Below are positions 27,582 to 35,794 of a stretch of 64,000 nt of DNA, one piece after another. The DNA lies in contig JAKJER010000026.1 in assembly GCA_022705325.1 (NCBI GenBank), forward strand, positions 19,269 to 83,268, given 5' to 3'. The number at the start of each line of letters is the position of its first letter. The stretch's first letter is position 1. The translations under genes were made by a program, and so were the position numbers. The DNA comes from Planctomycetota bacterium. GTDB lineage: Bacteria > Planctomycetota > Phycisphaerae > SM23-33. Under the pieces are notes generated by a model. The model saw only the letters and a program-made list of their open reading frames with translations, made no database searches and was not told where the DNA came from.

Positions 27582-29501
27582 ATGGCGTTGGACTTTGACA
27601 TCGTGGTGATCGGCGGGGGGCACGCGGGCGCGGAGGCGGCGTGGGCGGCCTCGGGGTTGTCCTGCGCGACGGCCCTGGTCACGCTCGACGCGTCGGTGAT
27701 CGCCCGGATGTCGTGCAACCCGGCCATCGGCGGCGTGGGCAAGGGCCAGATCGTCCGGGAGATCGACGCCATGGGCGGACTGATGGGCCTGGCCGCCGAC
27801 GCGACAGGCATCCAGTTCCGCATGCTCAACCGCTCCAAGGGCGCGGCTGTGTGGGGTCCGCGTTGCCAGAGCGACCGCCACGCCTACGCCGCCTGGGTGC
27901 AGCGGGCGCTGGGCGAACGCAAGAACCTGACGATCCTCGAGGGCGAAGCCACCGACGTGATCGTTGAGGACGGGCACGTGGCGGGGGTGAGGATCCGCCC
28001 GAACTCGCACGCGAACAGGGTTACTGGGCAGCACCCCCAAGCGAACAGCGCGCTTGAGGGTGGCACCGATGGGGAGTCGATCGACCTGCGCTGCCGCGCC
28101 GTGATCGTGACGGCTGGCACGTTCCTCAACGGCGTGATGCACCTGGGCGAGCGGACGTGGGCTGGCGGGCGGTATGACGAGCCGGCGGCCACCGGCTTGA
28201 CGGCGTCGCTGGCGTCGCTGGGCCTGGAGTTCGGGCGGCTGAAGACCGGCACGTGCGCCCGCCTGGACGCCGCGACCATCGACTACGACAAGTGCACCCG
28301 CCAGGACGGCGATGCCGAGCCGGAAGCGTTCTCGTTCATGACCGCCCGTCTGAGCGTCGAGCAGATCCCGTGCTGGATCACCTGGACCAATCGCGACGTC
28401 CACGACGCGATCCGCGCCAACTTCCACCGCGCGCCCATGTACACGGGACAGATCCAGTCGACCGGGCCGCGATACTGCCCGTCGATCGAGACCAAGATCG
28501 ACCGCTTCGCCGACAAGGACCGCCACCAGATCTTCCTGGAGCGCGAAGGGCGAACCACCGACTGGGTCTACTGCAACGGCATCAGCACCTCGTTGCCGCC
28601 GGACGTGCAGGACTTCATGATCCATCACATCGCCGGCCTGGAGCGGGCCAGGATCATCCGTTACGGCTACGCAATCGAGTATGACTACTTTCCGCCCACG
28701 CAGCTTGCCGCCGCGCTGGAGGTCAAGGGCGTCGGAGGCTTGTACCTCGCCGGGCAGGTCAACGGCACGACCGGCTACGAGGAGGCGGCCGCCCAGGGTC
28801 TGCTGGCCGGGCTGAACGCGGCGCTGGCTTTGCGCGGCGACCGCCCGCTCGTCCTGCGACGCGACCAGGCGTACATCGGCGTGATGATCGACGACCTGGT
28901 CACCAAGGGCGTCAGCGAGCCCTACCGCATGTTCACCAGCCGGGCGGAGCATCGCCTGAGTCTGCGGGCCGACAACGCCGACCGCCGCCTTACGCCCGTC
29001 GGACGAAGCGTTGGACTGGTGGACGACGCCCGCTGGGCCCGCCACCAGGCCGCTCTAGAGGCGGTCATGGCGGCCGACACGTTGCTGCGAAATACCCGGG
29101 TCGCAGGCAAGAGCCTGTGGGAAACCCTTCGCCGTCCGGACGCGGACCTCGCGGGCGTGCTGGCCCTGGCCGGGCCGGACGTTCGGGCACGATTCGTGCA
29201 ACTGCTTTCCGAACAGCCAGATGCGGTCAACTCTCTTGTCATCGATGGACGCTACGAAGGCTACCGAGAAAAGGAGGCCTCCGCCCTGCGTCACATGCAG
29301 GACCTGGACCGGAAGCTCCTGCCTGTCGACATAAACTACAATGCCATAAGCCACTTGCGCCACGAGGCCCGGGAGAAGCTCTCTGCCTGCCGCCCGCACT
29401 CGCTGGGTCAGGCCCTGCGAATCAGCGGGATCACCCCGGCCGACGTGACCGTTCTGGCGGTCCACCTGATGGGGCGAAATGTTAAAATGGATAATCTGTA
29501 A
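27582..29501 (+). CDS. mnmG: tRNA uridine 5-carboxymethylaminomethyl modification enzyme MnmG (GidA)
   Basis: 639 aa from MALDFDIVVIGG; an in-frame ATG 18 nt upstream overlaps the -10 box and is unlikely. With MnmE it installs the xm5 group on wobble U34 of tRNAs, using FAD, NADH and methylenetetrahydrofolate. FAD-binding GGGHAGAEAA is at residues 11-20, and family signatures CNPAIGGVGKGQIVREIDAMGG, GTFLNGVMHLGE and LAGQVNGTTGYEEAAAQG are intact, as is the C-terminal MnmE-binding helical domain. About 20 extra residues (near 149-162, with HPQANSALEGGT) come from a short palindromic repeat inserted in frame. mnmE is not in the window. Confidence 0.96.
   Translation: MALDFDIVVIGGGHAGAEAAWAASGLSCATALVTLDASVIARMSCNPAIGGVGKGQIVREIDAMGGLMGLAADATGIQFRMLNRSKGAAVWGPRCQSDRHAYAAWVQRALGERKNLTILEGEATDVIVEDGHVAGVRIRPNSHANRVTGQHPQANSALEGGTDGESIDLRCRAVIVTAGTFLNGVMHLGERTWAGGRYDEPAATGLTASLASLGLEFGRLKTGTCARLDAATIDYDKCTRQDGDAEPEAFSFMTARLSVEQIPCWITWTNRDVHDAIRANFHRAPMYTGQIQSTGPRYCPSIETKIDRFADKDRHQIFLEREGRTTDWVYCNGISTSLPPDVQDFMIHHIAGLERARIIRYGYAIEYDYFPPTQLAAALEVKGVGGLYLAGQVNGTTGYEEAAAQGLLAGLNAALALRGDRPLVLRRDQAYIGVMIDDLVTKGVSEPYRMFTSRAEHRLSLRADNADRRLTPVGRSVGLVDDARWARHQAALEAVMAADTLLRNTRVAGKSLWETLRRPDADLAGVLALAGPDVRARFVQLLSEQPDAVNSLVIDGRYEGYREKEASALRHMQDLDRKLLPVDINYNAISHLRHEAREKLSACRPHSLGQALRISGITPADVTVLAVHLMGRNVKMDNL
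28028..28067 (+). repeat. Short palindromic repeat inside mnmG
   Basis: The left arm GCAGCACCCCCAAGCG and right arm CGCTTGAGGGTGGCACC form an imperfect inverted repeat with a small loop. Copies of the same family occur at 37155-37192 and twice in the second HzsA-like gene (63349-63438); there the encoded peptide shares LEGGT in the same frame. Confidence 0.7.
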
Positions 29502-29683
29502 AGGCTTGATAATCTAAAGTTGGCCTCTGCGGGTGTGTTTTTTTGGCGAAATCAGTGAACTCGGGTGCAAGCAGAACGTAACGTATTGTTTATTGGTCTT
29601 TTACGGAAACAATGGGATTTCGCCTCCCACTCAAGGATTCGATGCTTTCGGTCGAAAATTCCTATGGCAAGGAAGCGATGAGT

Positions 29684-29827
29684 AGGCCCGGCCAGAACGG
29701 AAAGAATCGGCAGGCCGGCCTGGAAGTCAGGAATGACTTGGCCCTAAAGCTGGCACCGCGGGCGACGATCACGGAAGCGTCGCCCGCAGCAGGCCAAGCC
29801 ATGCTCCGCACAGGGTGCCTGGTGCGG
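29684..29827 (+). other. Hairpin-rich leader upstream of flgM
   Basis: The 29502-29844 gap ends in four successive hairpins: AGGCCCGGCC/GGCCGGCCT (29684-29721, one-base bulge), AAGTCA-GGAA-TGACTT (29724-29739), a perfect 10-bp GCGGGCGACG/CGTCGCCCGC with 10-nt loop (29758-29787) inside a GGCC/GGCC clamp, and CCGCAC/GTGCGG (29806-29827). Spacing to the flgM SD is about 3 nt. It fits a cis-regulatory RNA, but no known riboswitch consensus was recognised. The AT-richer stretch 29502-29680 shows no gene. Confidence 0.4.
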
Positions 29828-29844
29828 GCAAAGAGGTTAGCGAT

Positions 29845-30120
29845 ATGAACGTCAATGGAATCCAACCTCCCTTCGGTCCGCAGCCGGTTGAACCGACCGG
29901 CCCGGTCAACGCGGGGCGGAATATCCAAGAGCTGCAGAACTCCGCCGACGTGGTGGAGATCTCGACCGCGGCCCAGCTTGCTGCCAAGATCGCCGAGCTG
30001 CCCGACGTCCGAATGGACCTCATCGAACGGGTCAAGGCGGAGATCGCCGCGGGCACCTACGAGACACCGGAAAGGTTAGAGATCACCGTCAGTCGTCTCA
30101 TGGAAGAGCTTTTCGGCTAA
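29845..30120 (+). CDS. flgM: Anti-sigma-28 factor FlgM family
   Basis: 91 aa from MNVNGIQPPFG with AAAGAGG about 8 nt upstream; a longer in-frame start at 29815 lies inside the last leader hairpin. The C-terminal half has the FlgM pattern (DVRMDLIERVKAEIAAGTY followed by a helix ending MEELFG) that binds and inactivates sigma-28 (FliA); the N-terminal half is disordered. No other flagellar gene is in the window. The gene is monocistronic: it is followed by a strong terminator and a convergent gene. Confidence 0.85.
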   Translation: MNVNGIQPPFGPQPVEPTGPVNAGRNIQELQNSADVVEISTAAQLAAKIAELPDVRMDLIERVKAEIAAGTYETPERLEITVSRLMEELFG

Positions 30121-30164
30121 GGGTGCGACAATGAAGCCGGCCAACCGGCCGGACGGTAAAAGAG

Positions 30165-30200
30165 CAGGCACGGACGGACCCGTGCCTGTTTTCTTTTCTT
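30165..30200 (+). terminator. Intrinsic terminator of flgM
   Basis: Perfect 9-bp stem CAGGCACGG/CCGTGCCTG with a 6-nt loop is followed by TTTTCTTTTCTT. It sits 45 nt after the flgM stop and before the convergent GNAT-CBS gene. Confidence 0.85.
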
Positions 30201-30228
30201 CGGTGGGCGGGGCTCGGTCGCTGGCGCG

Positions 30229-31200
30229 TCAGCGTTGCGTACCCGGGGCCGAGGGCGGCTCTTGAGGGGCGAGGCCCGTCGCCGGGGCGGCAGGTCTTGG
30301 CCGGTCCTGACCCGCGTAATAGGCCAGCACGTCCTGGCGTCCGATCACGCCCACGAGTTTCATCTCGCGATCGACCACGGGTATGCAGCGGAGCCCCGTA
30401 GACTGGAGCAGGCGGACTACCTTGGCGACGAGGACGTCCTCTCGCACGCTGACCACCTGGCGGGTGAAGACGTCGCGCACTCGCTTGGCCAGTTTGCTCG
30501 GCAGCAGCAGGTCGCTGGTGGAGAGGATGCCCACCAGGCGCCTCTCGCCGTCCACCACCGGCAGCGTCCCGACGTGCCGCGTGACGAACGTCTCCAGTGC
30601 CTGGCGGCAGGGCTGGTCCGGGTGGATCGTCACCGCACGCGCGTTCATGATGTCGGCTGCGCACACGCTCATGGCCCGGCGGTGCGCGCGCAGATCGAGC
30701 ACCATGTCTTCCGGGTCCCCCTCGCTGGCGTCCTCGAAGCCGCACTTGCGATAGACGTGCCTGGCCCTGGCGTTGGCGACCTCGATGGAGACCAGGACCT
30801 TCTCGAAGCCCAGTTCGTAGGCGAGTTGCATCCCGCACCGCGCCAGTTCGCTGCCGATGCCGCAGTCCTGCACTGACGCCGCGACCACATCCAGCATCTC
30901 GCAGGTCTGACCTTCCATCGGGAACAGGGCCTCGTGCGCCACCACGCCCTTGTCGAACGACAGGGCCACCAGGTTGATCGCCCGGCCGATCATCGATTCC
31001 ACCCACTTCGTGCACGCCTGGTCGTCGGCCGGCGGCAGGCCCGAGAACGAGGGCCTCGGCTGGAACGCCAGGTACATCTCGATCAGGCGATGGCGGCGCG
31101 GCTCGTCGAGCAGGGTGACGACGATCGGCTCGCCCTTCTTGCTGATGAAGGCGTGGGGGAAACGATAGATCGTGCTGTCGCTGACGGGGCGGATGCTCAC
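30229..31200 (-). CDS. GNAT acetyltransferase fused to a CBS-domain pair
   Basis: 323 aa from a GTG start (VSIRPVSDS) chosen for GGGAGG 7 nt upstream; a longer frame reaches 31314 but lacks an SD. Residues about 1-165 form an N-acetyltransferase domain with the acetyl-CoA segment VQDCGIGSELARCG and VANARARHVYRKCGFE. Residues about 180-300 hold two CBS motifs (VTIHPDQPCRQALE ... GTLPVVDGERRLVGILS; VVSVREDVLVAKVV ... CIPVVDREMKLVGVIGRQD), a regulatory module that usually binds adenine nucleotides or SAM. The arrangement suggests an acetyltransferase gated by nucleotide level; the substrate is unknown. The C-terminal tail is Pro/Ala-rich. Confidence 0.8.
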   Translation of the reverse strand: MSIRPVSDSTIYRFPHAFISKKGEPIVVTLLDEPRRHRLIEMYLAFQPRPSFSGLPPADDQACTKWVESMIGRAINLVALSFDKGVVAHEALFPMEGQTCEMLDVVAASVQDCGIGSELARCGMQLAYELGFEKVLVSIEVANARARHVYRKCGFEDASEGDPEDMVLDLRAHRRAMSVCAADIMNARAVTIHPDQPCRQALETFVTRHVGTLPVVDGERRLVGILSTSDLLLPSKLAKRVRDVFTRQVVSVREDVLVAKVVRLLQSTGLRCIPVVDREMKLVGVIGRQDVLAYYAGQDRPRPAAPATGLAPQEPPSAPGTQR

Positions 31201-31361
31201 GGTCGTCCTCCCGCTCGGTTTCGTCGGTGCGTGTGAGAGATTATACGACCAAGCCGGCGCCGAATCTCGCGCTAAAGCCCCCAGGCATTGCGGCGATCGT
31301 CCGCGCGCGGGCATCGAGCGGGATACCCTCCGCCCTCACCGGCTGCGGACAGGCGCCCGCG

Positions 31362-32549
31362 TCACTGGAGCTTCAGGACCTTCCGCAGATGCGGCTCCAG
31401 GCCGTTGGCATTGAAGAAGAAGCCCAGCGAGTTGGGGTGGATGCCGTCGACCAGCCCGCAGGCCTGGTCCTTGTTGAGCATCTCCAGCCCGTCGACGAAG
31501 TGGATGTTGGCGTCGCCCGCCTTGCGCCGGGCCGCCACGAGTTCGCGCGTGGCGGCCCGCTTGTCGGCCATCATCGCGGCCATCGGCGGCGAGACGCCTT
31601 CGGCTGGAAAGTAGAACGGGCTGACCGCCAGGATCGGCAGGGTCGGGAACTTGGCCCGCAGGATGTCGACGAACGCGGGCAGCCGTTGGCGGTACAAGGC
31701 GGCATTGGGGTTGCCCCAGAAGTCCAACACGATGCACGACGCGTCGATCTGGCAGATCGCCTTGGCCAGTTCCGGCTCGCCCAGCCCGTTGCCCGAGAAG
31801 CCCAGGTTTACGAAGTCCGCGTCCAGCCGCCGGCCCAGGATCGCCTGCGCGCTCAGGCCCGGGTTGGCTGCACAGCCGCCCTGCGTGATGCTCGACCCGT
31901 AGTACACGATGGGCTTGGCCACGCGGTAGGGGCGGGGCGGCTCGACCTTCGCGCCGGCGTCCAGCGTGATCGACTCGAGCGACAGCGGCTTGTACAGCGG
32001 CAGGTAGATCGTGATGTCGCGCATCGCCTTGTCGCTCCCAGCCGTCCACGTCCGGGCGATCTTGCCCGTGCGGTCCGGCCAGGCGGAACAGATGAAGTCC
32101 GCGCCGACGTACAGGTCCAGCCCGCTCTGGCCGACCGTGGTCATGTGGTGCATCGTGCCGGTGTCGGGGTTCCGGGCTGCGACGGCGATGCGGAGCGAGT
32201 CGGTGCGGAAGCGGACACGCCCGCCCGAGGGGCACTGGGCCAGCGACCACACCGGCGGGCGGAAGGTCTCTTTCAGCCGGGCGGGCAGCCGCCGCAGCAC
32301 GGGTGCGTCCTCTGCGAACCACGCCAGCCCGTGTACACCCAGCCGCGGATCGGGAAACGCGATCTGCAATCCAGCCGGTTGCGTCGACGCCGCGACGGGC
32401 GCCTTCTGTTCGGCGGCCTTGGCGGCCTTGGGCGCCGGCGCGCCGGCCGCTTCAACTCCGGTCCCGAACAGCCCCATCGCCAGGGCTGAAAGGAGAAGAG
32501 AAGATGCCCTGCGAAGTACGACCCTGGAGGATCTCGCGCGATTGTCCAT
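31362..32549 (-). CDS. Secreted SGNH/GDSL hydrolase
   Basis: 395 aa from MDNRARSSR (AAGAG upstream); the longer frame to 32714 is rejected because the signal sequence (SSLLLSALAMGLFGTGVEAAG) then would not be N-terminal. Residues about 60-205 are an SsfX3-like N-terminal beta domain. The SGNH core has block I GSSITQGG (nucleophile S220), block II NLGFSGNG, and block V DGIHPN (D367, H370). Members are esterases acting on acylated carbohydrates or lipids; the substrate is not readable. Divergent from the signalling operon, with a shared 267-bp region. Confidence 0.82.
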   Translation of the reverse strand: MDNRARSSRVVLRRASSLLLSALAMGLFGTGVEAAGAPAPKAAKAAEQKAPVAASTQPAGLQIAFPDPRLGVHGLAWFAEDAPVLRRLPARLKETFRPPVWSLAQCPSGGRVRFRTDSLRIAVAARNPDTGTMHHMTTVGQSGLDLYVGADFICSAWPDRTGKIARTWTAGSDKAMRDITIYLPLYKPLSLESITLDAGAKVEPPRPYRVAKPIVYYGSSITQGGCAANPGLSAQAILGRRLDADFVNLGFSGNGLGEPELAKAICQIDASCIVLDFWGNPNAALYRQRLPAFVDILRAKFPTLPILAVSPFYFPAEGVSPPMAAMMADKRAATRELVAARRKAGDANIHFVDGLEMLNKDQACGLVDGIHPNSLGFFFNANGLEPHLRKVLKLQ

Positions 32550-32731
32550 GTGCTCTTGCCTCTTCCTGTCATTACCACGTCGGCCGACGGAAATGGTAAC
32601 GCCTCCCTCGGCCTGCGGAAAGGTCGCTTCTTTGCCGGGATTCGCAATTTTGTCGGAAGCTTCTTTTCGCTTTTGCGTTTGAATGTTAAGATGCACAGAG
32701 TTGGAAACATGCACGGGTTAGGGGAGCTGTG

Positions 32732-32745
32732 CCCGACCGGTCGGG
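32732..32745. promoter_or_regulatory. Perfect 14-bp palindrome upstream of the HTH-REC gene
   Basis: CCCGACCGGTCGGG is fully self-complementary and lies 71 nt before the HTH-REC start; a related half (ACCCGGTCGGGA) follows about 30 nt later. A TAAGAT -10-like box is at 32687-32692. It could be the operator of the encoded HTH-REC protein (inference). Confidence 0.35.
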
Positions 32746-32816
32746 ATAGGAGATGACTCGCCTCTGTTCGGGTACCCGGTCGGGAAGCTGCCCGCACGCC
32801 GTGCCAGGAGACGCCG

Positions 32817-33386
32817 ATGCGAGCAAAATCGGTCTTCACCACGGGCGAGGCCGCCGAGATCTGCAAGCTCTCGCAGCAGACCATCATCCGCTGTTTTGAC
32901 AGCGGGCAACTCCAGGGTTTTCGCGTGCCGGGCAGCAAGTTCCGGCGGATCCCGCGTCCAGCCCTGATCAAGTTCATGAAAGAGAACAACATCCCCCTGG
33001 ACGGGCTGGACAACCAGCAGATCCGCGTCCTGGTGGTCGATGACGATCCGGACATCGTCGACCTGTTCGTCGACGTGTTGCAGAAGGATCCCCGCTTCGA
33101 GGTCGCCGCCGCCCGAACCGGCTACGAGGCAGGGCTGCTCACCCAGCAGTTCCTGCCCGACCTGATCGTCCTGGACTACATGTTGCCGGACGTCAACGGA
33201 AACATCGTGTGCAAGGCCGTCCGCGAGAACCCTGAGCTGACCGACACGCGAATCCTGTTCATCTCCGGCGTGGTCAACCCCGCCGAGATCGAGAAGCTCA
33301 AACAGGCCGGGGCCGACGACTTCATCAAGAAGCCCTTCAACATCGAGAAGGTCGTCGAGCGGATCATCGAGCTGGTTGAGTCCTGA
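32817..33386 (+). CDS. Response regulator with N-terminal excisionase/MerR-type HTH
   Basis: 189 aa, AGGAG 6 nt upstream. Residues about 5-55 are a helix-turn-helix of the BldC/excisionase type (FTTGEAAEICKLSQQTIIRC, then GFRVPGSKFRRIP), normally a C-terminal or stand-alone DNA-binding module. Residues about 69-187 are a REC domain with D75/D76, phosphoacceptor D120 (LIVLDYMLPD), S150 and K171. The HTH-first, REC-second order is reversed relative to usual regulators. It is first in a three-gene operon with an HDOD/histidine kinase 20 nt downstream. Confidence 0.88.
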   Translation: MRAKSVFTTGEAAEICKLSQQTIIRCFDSGQLQGFRVPGSKFRRIPRPALIKFMKENNIPLDGLDNQQIRVLVVDDDPDIVDLFVDVLQKDPRFEVAAARTGYEAGLLTQQFLPDLIVLDYMLPDVNGNIVCKAVRENPELTDTRILFISGVVNPAEIEKLKQAGADDFIKKPFNIEKVVERIIELVES

Positions 33387-33406
33387 AGCCAATCTGCGAG
33401 GGCTGC

Positions 33407-35794
33407 GTGAGTGAGGGCACGGCACAGAACGGAAGCACCGGTGGCAAGCTGACCGCGGGCCAGTTCGACCTGGCCTTGCGCGAGCTGGAGCTGCCGACCT
33501 TCGCCGGCGTGGTGAAGCGAATCTGCCAGGCGGCGGGGGGGGGGACTTCGCCGGCCACACTGCAACGCCTGACCGACATCGTCGCCTGCGACCCGGCGCT
33601 GTCGGTCCGCGTGCTGGCCGAAGCCGCCCGCACCTGCGACCAGCCCCCCGGCGACATCCGTCGCGCCTGCGAGGCCCTCGGCCTGGAGGCCCTGCGCACC
33701 ATCACGCTGGCCGGGCGGCTGCTGGGCGACGACGAGCCCGCCGGCGGATCGCTCAGCGGCCTGGACTACGTGGGGTTCTGGAGGCACTGCGTCGCGGTGG
33801 CGCTGGCGGCGGAGCGCCTGGCCCAGCGCACCGGTCTGGACGCCGCGGGCGCCTACACCGCCGGCCTGCTCCACGACATCGGCAAGCTCGCACTCGAACA
33901 GGTCGTCCCCAAGACGTACCGCCGCGTGCTGGAGGCCGTGCAGCTTCACGTGGGCAACATCGCCGACTACGAGGCCGGCATCATCGGCATCGACCACGGC
34001 CTGGCCGGGCGGCGCCTGGCCTTGCGCTGGCGACTGGGGGCGACGGTGGAGCACGCGGCCTGGCTGTGCCACCAGCTCGCGCAGGTCGTCCCGCAGAGCC
34101 TCCGCGAGCATGCGCTGCTGGCGAAGGTGGTGAACCTGGCCGACACCATGGTCCGCGCCCGTGGCATCGGCTTCTCGGGCAATCTGACCTTCCCGCGCCG
34201 GCCCGCGGAGATGGGCGCCGAACTGGGCCTGCGCGAGTCCGCGATCGACGAGGTCGCCCGCGCGGTCGAGGCCGACCTCCGCGAGCGCCAGGCCCTGCTG
34301 GGCCTGCTGGACGGTTCGCTCAGCGGCGGCGACGAGGCCATGAGGCTGGCCAACGCCGAACTCGGGCGGATGGGCCGGCGGCTTGGACTTCAGGTCGAGG
34401 AGCTGTCCCCCGCAGCCGGGGCGTTCGAGCGCCTGCGCCCGCTGCTGGCCGCACTGACCCAACAGCAGGCGCTGGACGACGCCATGCTCCGCCTGGGCCA
34501 GGCCGTCGCCAGTGTGGTGGGGGAGTTGGCCGAGGGCGAGTCGCTCGTCGTCTACTCGCTGGAGGTCGACGGATGCGGCCTCCTGGCCATGCGCCACGCG
34601 CCGCCGCAGACGCCCCAGTGGCGGACGCTCTCCTGCGAGTTGGCCGCGGGCCAGGCCTGCCCGCCGCCCCGCCCGGCCATGCCCGCCGACGCCATCATCG
34701 AATTCTCCAACCGCCTGCTGGGCGACCTGGCCGACCAGACCGGCTGGATCGAGCCGGCCGACTCCGCTCACCAGGCCTTCGTCTGCGGCCGGCGATGGGT
34801 CGGCGGGGTCGTCTATCCCGCCCGCGCCGGCCGCCAGGTCCGCGCGCGCCGCACGCTCGACCACCTGGCCGAGCCCCTGGCGGCCATGCTCGCGCAGGTC
34901 CAGGCGCGATGCGCCGAGCTGCGCCTCGGCGAGGAACTCGCCCGCGCCGCCCAGACCCTGGCGGGCACGCAGGAAGCGCTGGCTGAACAGCGCGTCCTGT
35001 CGGCGGTGGGGGAGATGGCCGCCGGCGCCGCCCACGAGTTGAACAACCCCCTGGCCGTCATCTCCGGTCGGGCCCAGCTCATGCGGGAGCGGGCCGGCGA
35101 CGACGACGCCCGCCGCACCTGGCAACTCATCGCCGACCAGGCACACCGCATCAGCGACATCGTCACCGACCTCATGGAGTACGCCTCTCCGCCGCAGCCC
35201 CGGCCCGTCGCCGTCGACCTCCACGCGCTGCTCCGCCAGGTCGCCCACGACTTTTCCGCCACTGCTCAAGCCACGTCCCCGCGGGTCGATATATCAGTAG
35301 CAGAGGATGCCCCGCCGGTCTGGGCCGACCCCAGCCACCTGCGGGCGGTGCTGGTCGAGCTGCTGCAGAATGCCGCCGGCGCCGCCGGCTCCTCCGCCCC
35401 GCGAATCCGCCTGGCGGCTCGAATGGACCAGGCGGACGGAAACGTCCTGCTGATGGTTCGGGACGAAGGCTGCGGGATGGACGCCAGCACCGTCGCCAAC
35501 GCGTTCACCCCGTTCTTCTCCCTCCAGGACGCCGGGCGGAGACGAGGCCTGGGACTGCCCAAGGCCAAACGGCTGGTCGAGATCAACCGCGGACGCATCT
35601 GGATCCGTTCCCAGCCCGCGCAGGGCTCGACGGTGTACGTCGAACTCCCGCGGGCCGACGACGGCCTGGACCGCGGTCTCGAACCCGCCCCCCCGGCCGG
35701 CGGCGACCAGACCCCCCGTTCGGGAGGCAGGAATGAGAGGCAAGACGTCGAGCACGATCCAGGCCAGGACCAACCCCACCGTCCTGGTGGTTGA
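33407..35794 (+). CDS. HDOD-GAF-like histidine kinase
   Basis: 795 aa from a GTG start with AGGG about 4-7 nt upstream. Residues about 20-225 are an HDOD domain (LPTFAGVVKRICQ; AGLLHDIGKLALEQV). A GAF-like middle region covers residues about 340-500, with a coiled coil before the kinase core. HisKA has H543 in AAHELNNPLAVISGRAQLM, and HATPase_c follows with an N-box ELLQNAAGAAG and G-boxes DEGCGMD and GRRRGLGLP. There is no membrane segment, so it is cytoplasmic. HDOD domains couple signalling to motility or c-di-GMP-linked outputs in other bacteria; here the combination with a kinase suggests an integrating sensor. The last 62 nt overlap the next gene. Confidence 0.88.
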   Translation: MSEGTAQNGSTGGKLTAGQFDLALRELELPTFAGVVKRICQAAGGGTSPATLQRLTDIVACDPALSVRVLAEAARTCDQPPGDIRRACEALGLEALRTITLAGRLLGDDEPAGGSLSGLDYVGFWRHCVAVALAAERLAQRTGLDAAGAYTAGLLHDIGKLALEQVVPKTYRRVLEAVQLHVGNIADYEAGIIGIDHGLAGRRLALRWRLGATVEHAAWLCHQLAQVVPQSLREHALLAKVVNLADTMVRARGIGFSGNLTFPRRPAEMGAELGLRESAIDEVARAVEADLRERQALLGLLDGSLSGGDEAMRLANAELGRMGRRLGLQVEELSPAAGAFERLRPLLAALTQQQALDDAMLRLGQAVASVVGELAEGESLVVYSLEVDGCGLLAMRHAPPQTPQWRTLSCELAAGQACPPPRPAMPADAIIEFSNRLLGDLADQTGWIEPADSAHQAFVCGRRWVGGVVYPARAGRQVRARRTLDHLAEPLAAMLAQVQARCAELRLGEELARAAQTLAGTQEALAEQRVLSAVGEMAAGAAHELNNPLAVISGRAQLMRERAGDDDARRTWQLIADQAHRISDIVTDLMEYASPPQPRPVAVDLHALLRQVAHDFSATAQATSPRVDISVAEDAPPVWADPSHLRAVLVELLQNAAGAAGSSAPRIRLAARMDQADGNVLLMVRDEGCGMDASTVANAFTPFFSLQDAGRRRGLGLPKAKRLVEINRGRIWIRSQPAQGSTVYVELPRADDGLDRGLEPAPPAGGDQTPRSGGRNERQDVEHDPGQDQPHRPGG

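Noticed and set aside
29482..29515. Sigma-28 promoter before flgM
   Set aside because: TAAA and GCTTGATAA words occur but at the wrong spacing and with an extra base.
29684..29827. c-di-GMP riboswitch before flgM
   Set aside because: Neither the class I nor class II consensus could be laid on the sequence.
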